This document shows positions 52,861 to 61,360 of a DNA stretch of 64,000 nucleotides, piece by piece. The DNA is taken from assembly GCA_047518265.1 (NCBI GenBank), contig JAKZRG010000028.1, forward strand, positions 13,912 through 77,911, written 5' to 3'. Origin of the DNA: Oceanospirillum sp047518265. GTDB taxonomy: Bacteria > Pseudomonadota > Gammaproteobacteria > Pseudomonadales > Halomonadaceae. Every line of letters starts with the position of its first letter. The first letter of the stretch is position 1. The position numbers and the translations under genes are program-made. The notes under the pieces are model-generated. The model made no database searches. It saw only the letters and a list, made by a program, of their open reading frames with translations, and was not told the DNA's origin.

Positions 52861-54006
52861 TTACGCCGTTTGAGCGGTAGTGCTCGGAGAGGACTGCCAG
52901 TACATCGACTGCCCTATGGCTGTGATTAAACGCTGCATATCCTCAGGGAAGACCTCGCCAATATTGCCAATACGAAAACAGTCCGCGTTTGAAACCTTAC
53001 CGGGATAAATAACAAACCCTTGTTTTTTCAAGGCGTCATAGAAGTTTTTAAAGCTATAATCGGGATGAGTTGGACTGAAGAATGACGTAATGATAGGAGA
53101 CTGATCGCTATCTTTAAGTAGCGTAGTGAAGCCAAGCTCCCGCATGCCTTTAACGAGTGTTCGTTGATTTTCATGGTAGCGCTTAGCCCGTGCCTCAATG
53201 CCACCTTCATCCGAAAGCTCTTTCAGAGCTTGTGCAAAAGCCCGTACGACATGGGTTGGAGAAGTGAAACGCCATTTACCATTATTATCTTCCATACACT
53301 TCCATTGGGCATAAAGATCAAGGCTCAATGAGCGCGCAATGCCTTTAGTCTCCTGCATACGCGCTTCTTTCGCGATAATAAAACCAAACCCTGGAACACC
53401 TTCGATACACTTATTCGCACTACTGATCAGAAAGTCGATGTTCAGTGCATCAATATCCATCTCTACACCAGCAAAGCTGCTCATGGCATCCACAATAAAG
53501 ACCTTGTTGTGAGCCTTAACCACCTGGCTGACCTCTTTGATCGGATTAAGCATTCCAGTGGTCGTTTCACAATGCACAACCGCCACATGGGTAATGCTTG
53601 CATCGGATTCCAGGGCCGCCGCTAATTTTAAGGTATCGGAAGAGCCCATCTCACCACTATCAATGGCCACTACAGGAATATTTAAATACTCCGCTATTTC
53701 AACAATTCGATTGCCATAAACACCATTGGTTAAAACAGCCAGCTTGCCATCCGTAGGTACCACTGAACCGATGACCGATTCCACACTGGCAGTACCGCTG
53801 CCCTGCATCAACACAGAGGTATAACCTTTAGCCGGTGTCGCAAGACTCACCAGAGTTCGCCTAACCTCTTGCACAATACCGTTGTAATCATCATCCCAAG
53901 TACACCAATCACGCAGCATGGCTGTTTTCACCGTTTTACTGGTACTCAGAGGGCCAGGGGTTAACAGAATGTAGGGGTTATTAGGCAGTTCAATTGTCGT
54001 TGTCAT
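52861..54006 (-). CDS. phnW: 2-aminoethylphosphonate-pyruvate transaminase
   Basis: A 381-residue PLP enzyme that moves the amino group of 2-aminoethylphosphonate to pyruvate, giving phosphonoacetaldehyde and alanine. The PLP lysine is Lys199 (SSANKCIEGVPGFG). The opening LLTPGPLSTSKTVK is the family signature. The ATG at 54,006 (TTTIELPN) is chosen over an upstream reading because GGAG sits at the right spacing and the longer N-terminus is low-complexity and AT-rich. A HutC operator lies 22 bp upstream. It heads the minus-strand run to PhnS2-T2-U2. Confidence 0.93.
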   Translation of the reverse strand: MTTTIELPNNPYILLTPGPLSTSKTVKTAMLRDWCTWDDDYNGIVQEVRRTLVSLATPAKGYTSVLMQGSGTASVESVIGSVVPTDGKLAVLTNGVYGNRIVEIAEYLNIPVVAIDSGEMGSSDTLKLAAALESDASITHVAVVHCETTTGMLNPIKEVSQVVKAHNKVFIVDAMSSFAGVEMDIDALNIDFLISSANKCIEGVPGFGFIIAKEARMQETKGIARSLSLDLYAQWKCMEDNNGKWRFTSPTHVVRAFAQALKELSDEGGIEARAKRYHENQRTLVKGMRELGFTTLLKDSDQSPIITSFFSPTHPDYSFKNFYDALKKQGFVIYPGKVSNADCFRIGNIGEVFPEDMQRLITAIGQSMYWQSSPSTTAQTA

Positions 54007-54027
54007 TGTTTTTCTCCGTATGCAATC

Positions 54028-54039
54028 TGGTATAGACCA
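54028..54039 (-). promoter_or_regulatory. HutC/DasR-type operator before phnW
   Basis: TGGTATAGACCA, one base from the perfect palindrome at 45,469. It sits 22 bp from the phnW start, suiting repression by the GntR protein. Another TCTGGTAGA half-like site follows. Confidence 0.75.
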
Positions 54040-54466
54040 AGAATAAGAACTGTCTGGTAGATTTGTCAAGATTTTATTATTCAAGAAAGAAAACCTGAAA
54101 GAACACAGATCAAAAAATGCAATCAACCTATTGTTTTTAATAGATATAATCATTTTGTAATAAATGATAATTAATATATGAAATAAAAACATGAAATAAA
54201 AACACCAATAAATGGCAAAACTTATAGGTATATACCAGAGCAAAAAATTATAAATAACCATTGAAACAAACGCATAAAACACATCGATCATGCCGATAAA
54301 AAATATAAAAAATATCGATTAGATGACTGATAAATAAGAAATTATATTGAGCCTGTAGCAAATAAATCCATTGCCTCTCCTGTTAATCACAAGGTTGAAA
54401 ATCAATGCACTTTGATGGGCTTTTTGCTTTCTCAATCACACCGTTCAGAAAGAGAGATATAAAACT
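54040..54466. other. AT-rich divergent promoter region
   Basis: This lies between phnW (minus) and the oxidase (plus). It is very AT-rich, with many A and T tracts, and holds AATATCGAT at 54,311-54,319, one of the shared motifs. No gene is supported. Confidence 0.5.
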
Positions 54467-55873
54467 ATGAGCTCATCAAACTATCAGCCATTCTGGTTCT
54501 CAGAGGCTTTACAGCAAGAACAAAACATCAGCGCAACACCCTTGGATAAAGATATCCATGCTGATGTGTGCATTATTGGCGGGGGCTATACGGGTCTTTG
54601 GACGGCACTTCAGCTAAAGCAAAAAAAGCCCGAGCTCGACATTGTTATTATCGATAAAGGTCTTTGTGGCAGCGGCGCTTCAGGCCGCAATGGCGGATGC
54701 ATGTTGACGTGGTCTACCAAGTACCCGTCATTGAAACGGCTCTACGGTGAACAAGAAGCCTGTCGACTGGTACGTGCCTCAGAAGAGGCTCTTTACCATA
54801 TTCGTGATTTCTGCCTTGAGCATAGTATTGACGCCCAACTGCGCCTGGACGGCACCCTCTACACGGCAACGAATCAAGCGCAACAAGGCGGAATGAATTC
54901 TGTTATCAAGCAGCTAAAAAACAGAGCCATCAATAGCTGGCAGCATTGGAGCCAACAACAGGTTCAGCAAGAAGCGGGCTCAAACCGACATATCGAAGGG
55001 TATTTTTCCCCTGCTGCAGGTAGTGTGCAACCTGGGTTACTGGTTCGGGGATTAAGGCGTGTGGCTGAATCTATGGGGGTACGCATCTATGAAAATACGC
55101 CCATGGAAACCCTTTACGAAGAACAACCGGTTATTGTCAAAACCCCTTTGGGAAATATCAGCGCTGAAAAAGTTGTGTTAGCCATTAACGCCTGGATGCC
55201 GCAAAAATATCCTCAATTCAATAAAAATATTGTCTTGGTTTCATCGGATATGGCGATCACCAAACCGATTCCCGAACAACTGAGAAAAATAGGATTAACG
55301 GATGGGAAGGCTGTCGTCGACTCACGGATTTTTGTGCACTACTACCGCACCACACCCGAGGGGCGTTTGATGCTGGGTAAAGGTGGTAATACCTTTGCTT
55401 TCAATAACCGAATGCTTCAGGCCTTTGATCAACCCAGTCAATACCAAGCCCAGCTTCGAAACGCCTTGGATAGTTTCTTTCCTACACTGAAAGACAGTGC
55501 CATTGAACGCACCTGGACAGGCCCCTCAGATCGTTCGGCCACAGGGTTGCCCTTTTTTGGCCACCTCAACAACCATAAAAACATCATTTACGGGCTGGGT
55601 TACTCAGGTAATGGCGTGGGCCAAACCTATATGGGCGGACAGATTCTCTCATCTCTGGTTTTGGAATTAGACAATGATTGGACTCGCAGCGGTTTAGCGA
55701 AGGGGCCCTTAGGTCGCTTCCCACCTGAACCTATTCGTTGGTTAGGCGCCATGACGGTAAGAAACGCCATCCGCCGAAAAGAAAATGCCGAAGACAGTGG
55801 TGCTAAACCCTGGTGGATCGACAACCAACTGGCTAAGTTTGCCAATGCCGCAGGTAAATCAGACAAGGGTTAA
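54467..55873 (+). CDS. FAD-dependent amine oxidoreductase (DAO family), PbfC/PbfD-like
   Basis: A 468-residue flavoprotein of the D-amino-acid-oxidase family. The Rossmann motif for FAD is at about residues 36-45 (CIIGGGYTGLW), followed by the GASGRNGG segment typical of GlpO/DAO relatives. Its C-terminus has GLGYSGNGVGQTYMGG. In aminophosphonate loci such proteins (PbfC/PbfD) oxidise 2-aminoethylphosphonate or its N-methyl derivative, and this gene lies divergent from phnW. The exact substrate cannot be told by sequence. No complex-forming partner is visible. Confidence 0.75.
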   Translation: MSSSNYQPFWFSEALQQEQNISATPLDKDIHADVCIIGGGYTGLWTALQLKQKKPELDIVIIDKGLCGSGASGRNGGCMLTWSTKYPSLKRLYGEQEACRLVRASEEALYHIRDFCLEHSIDAQLRLDGTLYTATNQAQQGGMNSVIKQLKNRAINSWQHWSQQQVQQEAGSNRHIEGYFSPAAGSVQPGLLVRGLRRVAESMGVRIYENTPMETLYEEQPVIVKTPLGNISAEKVVLAINAWMPQKYPQFNKNIVLVSSDMAITKPIPEQLRKIGLTDGKAVVDSRIFVHYYRTTPEGRLMLGKGGNTFAFNNRMLQAFDQPSQYQAQLRNALDSFFPTLKDSAIERTWTGPSDRSATGLPFFGHLNNHKNIIYGLGYSGNGVGQTYMGGQILSSLVLELDNDWTRSGLAKGPLGRFPPEPIRWLGAMTVRNAIRRKENAEDSGAKPWWIDNQLAKFANAAGKSDKG

Positions 55874-55998
55874 TCGACATAACGCTGTTCTCAATCCATA
55901 ACGATCATATTATTCAAGCAGTCACGTTTTTCAGCAATCACAGGGGAGATCATGTATTCGGGCCACCGGGCCCGATGCCGTCACTCTGTAGAAAGATA

Positions 55999-56874
55999 TT
56001 AGTCTCTTTCTTCAGGCTCACCCTTAAACAACTCCATAAAGGCCTGCACTACAGGAATAGGCTGAGCTTCCTTTAAACAGGCAAGAAACTCCGTCACATT
56101 TAAGTCTGCATCTTTTACGGTCAAGGCCACCAAACGGTTGTCATGCCCTAACTCACCTTCCGATATCACGCCGATTCCTAACCCTACGGCGACGGCCTCC
56201 CTCACTCCCTCCCGGCTACCGATTTCAAGGACTCTCTCGGGTTTAATGGCTTTTTGGCGCATGGCTTGTTCGAATACGGATCGTGTTGTTGAGCCCTGCT
56301 CCCGTAAAATGAGACGCTGATCATTGAGCTCTTCAAGTTTGATACTGCTGCGCCGACTCCACTCATGCTCTTTACTGACAAAAACAACTAATTTATCCGT
56401 GCGATAGGGGAAGGCAAATAAGCGCTCATCATCATTAAAGTCAGCAAAGACGCCTATATCCGCTTTCAGCTCATACAGATCCTGCAGCACTTGCTCAGTA
56501 TTACCAAATTTCATCGATATATTGATACCGGGATAACGCCGACAAAAAGCACCTAACAGGGGGACCACTAAATAAGGTCCATCGGCGACCACTCGAAGGC
56601 GACCATTCATCATACCTTTAGCCATCGAGAGTAACTGTTCGGCTTCAGCCTCCAAACTGAATTTGCGCCGTGTGACATCCAGCAAGGCATGACCCAGGCT
56701 GGTCAACGTGACACCTCGCCCCTGACGTTTGAACAGTTTTACCCCATAACGCTCCTCAAGTGCTTTTACATGATCGGATACCGTTGGCTGGGTGACATGC
56801 AATGATTTTGCGGCCTTGGTATAGCTTCCCTGACTGGCCACGGCGTGAAATGCCTTGATCTGAGCGTAATTCAT
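55999..56874 (-). CDS. LysR-family regulator of phosphonoacetate hydrolase
   Basis: A 291-residue regulator (HTH SYTKAAKSLHVTQPTVSDHVKALE) divergent from phnA. A LysR protein, PhnR, is the known activator of phnA in Pseudomonas fluorescens, and the same layout is seen here, with the palindrome TATCG-7 bp-CGATA in the 122-bp spacer. It is similar to the LysR at 40,174. Confidence 0.88.
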   Translation of the reverse strand: MNYAQIKAFHAVASQGSYTKAAKSLHVTQPTVSDHVKALEERYGVKLFKRQGRGVTLTSLGHALLDVTRRKFSLEAEAEQLLSMAKGMMNGRLRVVADGPYLVVPLLGAFCRRYPGINISMKFGNTEQVLQDLYELKADIGVFADFNDDERLFAFPYRTDKLVVFVSKEHEWSRRSSIKLEELNDQRLILREQGSTTRSVFEQAMRQKAIKPERVLEIGSREGVREAVAVGLGIGVISEGELGHDNRLVALTVKDADLNVTEFLACLKEAQPIPVVQAFMELFKGEPEERD

Positions 56875-56902
56875 AGATTTAGCCTATATCACATATATTT
56901 AT

Positions 56903-56919
56903 TATCGAATTGTACGATA
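56903..56919. promoter_or_regulatory. LysR-type box between LysR gene and phnA
   Basis: TATCG-AATTGTA-CGATA has the T-N11-A LysR layout with perfect 5-bp arms. It lies about 80 bp upstream of the phnA start, close to the usual activator position. Confidence 0.65.
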
Positions 56920-56996
56920 CCTCACCCACCTTTATAAAGTACTTACTGATCAGCGGGATCAGCAAACTAATATAAATAGAAGATTAGGAGTCTCCG

Positions 56997-58247
56997 ATGA
57001 CTGAGCAGCAAAAGACAGTTTCTGTTAATGGTCGTACTTACAAATGGCCAAACCGTCCTGTTGTCGCCGTATGTGTCGACGGTTCTCAACCCGAGTACAT
57101 CGAAGAAGCGATCAAAGCGGGTGTTATGCCATGGGCGGCTAAAGTGGTTGCGGGCCAAGGCAGCGACCTACGAGCGGACTGTGTTGTTCCAAGCTTTACT
57201 AATCCAAACAATATTTCCATTGTTACCGGTGTTCCTCCAGTTGTTCACGGCATCTGCGGCAACTTCTATTATGATCGTGAAAACGATAAAGAAGTGATGA
57301 TGAACGAACCGTCATTACTGCGTACCGATACAATCTTCAAAGCTTTCCAAGATGCTGGTGCCAAAGTAGCGATCGTTACCGCTAAAGATAAGTTACGCCG
57401 CCTGCTGGGCAACGGTCTAACGTATGGCAAAGAGGGCGCGGTTTGCTTCTCCTCAGAAAAATCCGACCAAGTGACCTACGAAGAGCACGGTATTGAAGGC
57501 GTACTGGATATGGTGGGCATGGAAGTGCCATCGGTTTACAGCGGCGAACTGTCTGAATTTATCTTTGCAGCAGGGGTAAAACTGATGGAAAGTCAGCGCC
57601 CAGATATCATGTACCTGTCCACCACAGATTATATCCAGCACAAGTTTGCTCCTGGTTCGGAAGGTGCGAATAAGTTTTACGCCATGATGGACAAATACTG
57701 GGCACAACTTGATGCACTGGGTGCCATTGTCGCTCTGACCGCCGATCACGGCATGAACGCCAAACACGATGAAACCGGTAAACCTGACGTTATTTATTTG
57801 CAAAGCCTGCTGGATGACCAGTTTGGTGCGGGCAATACACGGGTTATTTTACCCATTACCGATCCTTATGTGGTTCACCATGGTGCATTAGGTTCTTTCG
57901 CCACTATCTACCTGGAAGATTCACTCAATAAACCTGTGCGCGACTTCTTATCAACCATTGATGGCCTGCAAGAAGTACTAGGCAATATCGAGGGGGCTGA
58001 GATGTTTGGTCTGGCACCGGATCGTACAGGGGATATTATTGTGGTATCCGAGCAGCAAAAAGTATTGGGAACAACAGAAGAACGTCACGATCTATCAGGC
58101 CTTGAAGTCCCCCTACGCTCCCATGGCGGCATGACGGAACAGCGTGTACCTCTAGTGGTTAGTGCTCCGGTTATCGATCTCGACCCAGCACGCCAACTAC
58201 GCAATTTCGATATTTATGATATTGCCCTTAATTACACGGTAGCTTAA
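56997..58247 (+). CDS. phnA: phosphonoacetate hydrolase
   Basis: A 416-residue alkaline-phosphatase-superfamily enzyme that splits phosphonoacetate into acetate and phosphate. Zinc ligands and nucleophile are as in characterised PhnA: Asp28 (CVDGSQPEY), Thr68 (SFTNPNN), Asp211 and His215 (TTDYIQHKF), Asp250/His251 (TADHGMN) and His376 (SHGGMTEQ). The ATG follows AGGAGTCTCCG. phnY starts 14 bp after its stop, so both are in one operon. Confidence 0.95.
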   Translation: MTEQQKTVSVNGRTYKWPNRPVVAVCVDGSQPEYIEEAIKAGVMPWAAKVVAGQGSDLRADCVVPSFTNPNNISIVTGVPPVVHGICGNFYYDRENDKEVMMNEPSLLRTDTIFKAFQDAGAKVAIVTAKDKLRRLLGNGLTYGKEGAVCFSSEKSDQVTYEEHGIEGVLDMVGMEVPSVYSGELSEFIFAAGVKLMESQRPDIMYLSTTDYIQHKFAPGSEGANKFYAMMDKYWAQLDALGAIVALTADHGMNAKHDETGKPDVIYLQSLLDDQFGAGNTRVILPITDPYVVHHGALGSFATIYLEDSLNKPVRDFLSTIDGLQEVLGNIEGAEMFGLAPDRTGDIIVVSEQQKVLGTTEERHDLSGLEVPLRSHGGMTEQRVPLVVSAPVIDLDPARQLRNFDIYDIALNYTVA

Positions 58248-58261
58248 ATAGGAGCGACGAG

Positions 58262-59713
58262 ATGAATATACGAGAAGGTATTCTGTCCCAGCGCAACGAA
58301 CTGATGCGTATCGCAGGCAAAAAGGTAGATGGCGCAACCGGTAATCATATCGATGTCATTTACCCTTATACCGGACAAGTCATCGGCACAGTACCCCGTG
58401 CCAGTCGAGAACAAGTGGCCGAAGCATTTGAGATAGCCGCAAACTATACGCCTACGTTAACCCGTTATGAGCGTCAGCAGATTCTGAATAAAACAGCACA
58501 ACTGCTAAACGAGCGAAGGGATGAAATCTCGGATCTGATTACGTTGGAAACGGGCTTATCGAAAAAAGACTCGCTCTACGAAGTGGGTCGCGCTTTTGAT
58601 GTCTTCACACTGGCAGGTGTCATGTGTCTGCAAGATGATGGTGAAGTATTCTCTTGCGACCTGACACCACACGGTCAGAAACGTAAGATTTTCACGCAAC
58701 GTCATCCGTTAAGAGCCATTTCAGCCATCACACCCTTTAACCATCCGTTAAATATGGTGGCACACAAGATTGCACCGGCCATTGCGACCAATAACTGTGT
58801 GGTGTGTAAACCGACGGAGCTAACACCATTAACACCGCTTATTTTGACCGATATTCTTTATGAAGCCGGTCTGCCACCTGAAATGCTGTCGATGATTACC
58901 GGCCTGCCCGAAGATATGGGCGATGAGATGATCACCAATGACAACATTGATCTGGTGACCTTTACTGGCAGTGTGCCGGTTGGTAAATATATCGCTGACA
59001 ATTGTGGCTATCGTAGAAAGGTGTTGGAACTGGGTGGCAATGCACCATTAATTGTAATGGAAGATGCCGATCTCGATAGAGCGGCCACTCTGGCCGTTAC
59101 AGGTGCCACGAAGAATTCCGGCCAGCGCTGTACTGCGGTCAAACGGATTCTTTGTGTGGAATCCGTAGCCGATGAGTTTGCGGATCTTGTGGTCGAAAAA
59201 GCCAGTAAAATCCGTTATGGCGACCCCATGGACCCGGATACCGATCTTGGTACAGTGATCCATGAAGGTGCGGCCAAACAGTTCCAACAACGGGTTAACG
59301 ATGCTATTGAAGCGGGCGCTCAGCTGCTATACGGCAACGAACGCCAAGGGGCACTTTACTCACCAACGGTACTTGATAATGTACCGTTCGATTGTGAATT
59401 AGTACGTGAAGAAACCTTTGGCCCGCCAATCCCAATCATTCGCGTCAAAGATATCGACGATGCCATCCGAGTCTCGAATTCAACAGCCTTCGGATTATCC
59501 TCCGGTATCTGTTCGGATCGGATGGATTACATCACCCGCTTTATTAACGAGCTACACACCGGCACGGTTAATATCTGGGAAGTACCGGGCTATCGCATTG
59601 AAATGTCCCCTTTTGGTGGCATCAAAGATTCGGGGCTGGGTGATAAGGAAGGCGTGATTGAAGCGATGAAGAGCTATACCTACGTTAAGAGCTTCTCACT
59701 GCCTTGGCAGTAA
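58262..59713 (+). CDS. phnY: phosphonoacetaldehyde dehydrogenase
   Basis: A 483-residue aldehyde dehydrogenase that makes phosphonoacetate from phosphonoacetaldehyde with NAD. The catalytic Cys290 is in NSGQRCTAVKR, and the conserved Glu in LELGGNAP. NAD binding is by FTGSVPVGK. Coupled with PhnW and PhnA it makes a full route from 2-aminoethylphosphonate to acetate plus phosphate, instead of the PhnX route. It starts 14 bp after phnA with AGGAGCGACG before it. A strong terminator follows. Confidence 0.93.
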   Translation: MNIREGILSQRNELMRIAGKKVDGATGNHIDVIYPYTGQVIGTVPRASREQVAEAFEIAANYTPTLTRYERQQILNKTAQLLNERRDEISDLITLETGLSKKDSLYEVGRAFDVFTLAGVMCLQDDGEVFSCDLTPHGQKRKIFTQRHPLRAISAITPFNHPLNMVAHKIAPAIATNNCVVCKPTELTPLTPLILTDILYEAGLPPEMLSMITGLPEDMGDEMITNDNIDLVTFTGSVPVGKYIADNCGYRRKVLELGGNAPLIVMEDADLDRAATLAVTGATKNSGQRCTAVKRILCVESVADEFADLVVEKASKIRYGDPMDPDTDLGTVIHEGAAKQFQQRVNDAIEAGAQLLYGNERQGALYSPTVLDNVPFDCELVREETFGPPIPIIRVKDIDDAIRVSNSTAFGLSSGICSDRMDYITRFINELHTGTVNIWEVPGYRIEMSPFGGIKDSGLGDKEGVIEAMKSYTYVKSFSLPWQ

Positions 59714-59740
59714 ATTTACTGACTATGCCTTTCTGATAAT

Positions 59741-59767
59741 AGCCCCGGTTAAAGCCGGGGCTTTTTT
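59741..59767 (+). terminator. strong terminator after phnY
   Basis: AGCCCCGG-TTAAAG-CCGGGGCT then TTTTTT: 8-bp GC-rich stem. Confidence 0.95.
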
Positions 59768-59838
59768 GTAGCAGTAGTCCCTTGCCGACCTCATAAAAAC
59801 TACTGCCTGACAGTAAGCTTTTTGAACTGATCATTGTC

Positions 59839-60199
59839 ATGCTTCAACAACACTTTTCTCCAGAGAAAGTCTCAGGTTATCTGAAAAAACAAATGCACTT
59901 ATTTCCTGAACAGTATGTTTGTCGCGAGACAATTTACAATGCCATTTACGCTTTACCTGTAGGTGAATTACGAAAAGAGCTCATTCATTGTTTACGCCAT
60001 GGACGCTCCAGTCGTAGGACTCGACGTGGGAGTGTCGATAGATGGGGCAGATCTTTCTACAGTGACCCAGGAAGGGCTGAATGTCATCGCGTATGTATTA
60101 AATATAAGACCAAGAAAATGGTTCAATTTTAAGCATCCCATCGAGATGATGACGGATAAGCTGAACTTAATTAATGAAGCGCCGAATCAACTACAGTAA
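59839..60199 (+). pseudogene. IS30-family transposase remnant with internal deletion
   Basis: The first part (59,839 to about 60,045) encodes an IS30-like stretch (HFSPEKVSGYLKKQ…CRETIYNAIYALPVGELRKEL…RRTRRG). The last part, in the next frame from about 60,047, encodes the IS30 C-terminal signature (STVTQEGLNVIAYVLNIRPRKWFNFKHPIE). About 150 residues between, including the DDE catalytic region, are missing, so it cannot be active. No terminal inverted repeats were seen. It marks an old insertion next to the phnY terminator. Confidence 0.85.
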
Positions 60200-60315
60200 G
60201 TGGTAAGATCAGACGCTGCATTCGCCCTGTATAAAAATGACCCTATATAAACAGTTAATATAGAGAGCGTATTTTAAATCAATATCTGCCACATAATTAT
60301 AAATAACAAAGTTGA

Positions 60316-60987
60316 TTAGCAATTGGTTGAAATAGGTATTATTAGCTGATAACCACGCCCCCTAGCCGCTTTAATTGCATCACTATTCGGCACGGCTTTC
60401 TTTATCTTACGACGTAAGCGACTTATTGTGGCCTCAAGCTTACGTTCATCATAGCTCAGGTAATCATAGCCTAAAGATTCTGCAAGTTGTTTCCGAGAAA
60501 CGGCCTTAGGCGCTCCTTCTGCTAAAGCATTTAGAACGATACCTTCTGTTGCAGTTAATTCAACAGCACTGCCATTACTAAGCAATAAGCGTCTTGTATT
60601 ACTACAAAGTTTACAGCTATCAACAAAGCTATCACTAACATTCGTTATTCTTCGATATAGACTATATATTATCGCTAACAACTCCTGTATATTAGTTGAA
60701 TTACAGATACAAGCATCTGCCCCTGAGTTAAGGAAAAATACTTTATCTTCCGTTGTTGGTTTTTGCACAAGAGTAATAATTGCTGCTTTACTATTTAACC
60801 CATATAAATACTGACCAATATATTTTTGAAACATAGCATCCATAAGAATAATGTCTGTATCATTTCCAGATTTATGGTGATGAATAAAGTCTTCTGAACT
60901 GGTAAAAACGGTCGTATTAAAACCTATATTAGAGAGCTGCTGCACCATGAATGATGCTATTTCTAGAGTGATAATCGATATTTTCAT
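60316..60987 (-). CDS. atypical OmpR-family response regulator
   Basis: A 223-residue protein with a receiver-like half and an OmpR-type winged helix (about 125-218: ELTATEGIVLNALAEGAPKAVSRKQLAESLGYDYLSYDERKLEATISRLRRKI). The phosphorylatable Asp seems kept (IILMDAM) but the acidic pair near the N-terminus is missing (IITLEIAS), so phosphorylation is doubtful. No kinase gene is adjacent. It lies between the IS remnant and the injection-system genes; control of that system is possible. AT-rich. Confidence 0.75.
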   Translation of the reverse strand: MKISIITLEIASFMVQQLSNIGFNTTVFTSSEDFIHHHKSGNDTDIILMDAMFQKYIGQYLYGLNSKAAIITLVQKPTTEDKVFFLNSGADACICNSTNIQELLAIIYSLYRRITNVSDSFVDSCKLCSNTRRLLLSNGSAVELTATEGIVLNALAEGAPKAVSRKQLAESLGYDYLSYDERKLEATISRLRRKIKKAVPNSDAIKAARGRGYQLIIPISTNC

Positions 60988-61360
60988 ATTGAACTCTACA
61001 TTTATGTGCTACCCATGTGTTACCAAAATATTTCTATTCTTATAACATCTATATCTTTTTAGCCACTAGTTATAGAAAACATGACTTATACTGCCATAAT
61101 AATCATCTCCAAAAATGTAATATAGAGATATTTTCCTGGACATACTATAGAAAAAACGGCACATAAAATATTACAATCCGTTACAAGAGACATATAGCGT
61201 TACTGCTTTTTAATTAACAGTATGATCTATTAACATGCAACACTCATGAAATCGCTTTTTATCCTTGTAAAACAGCATATAGAAGCTCTCGTTATTGAAA
61301 TCTTTTGTACCAAGATAAGTCGCGTTTTTAAATACTGTTTTTTATTGCCTAATAACAAGG
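60988..61360. other. intergenic region between response regulator and injection-system genes
   Basis: No gene is visible. Reading frames here are shadows of the ATPase gene end. The stretch is AT-rich with several A-tracts. No terminator or known motif was found. Confidence 0.4.

Noticed and set aside
54007..54291. N-terminal extension of phnW
   Set aside because: Hydrophobic, AT-rich and unlike the family; the HutC operator would fall inside the coding region, while a GGAG site supports the 54,006 start.
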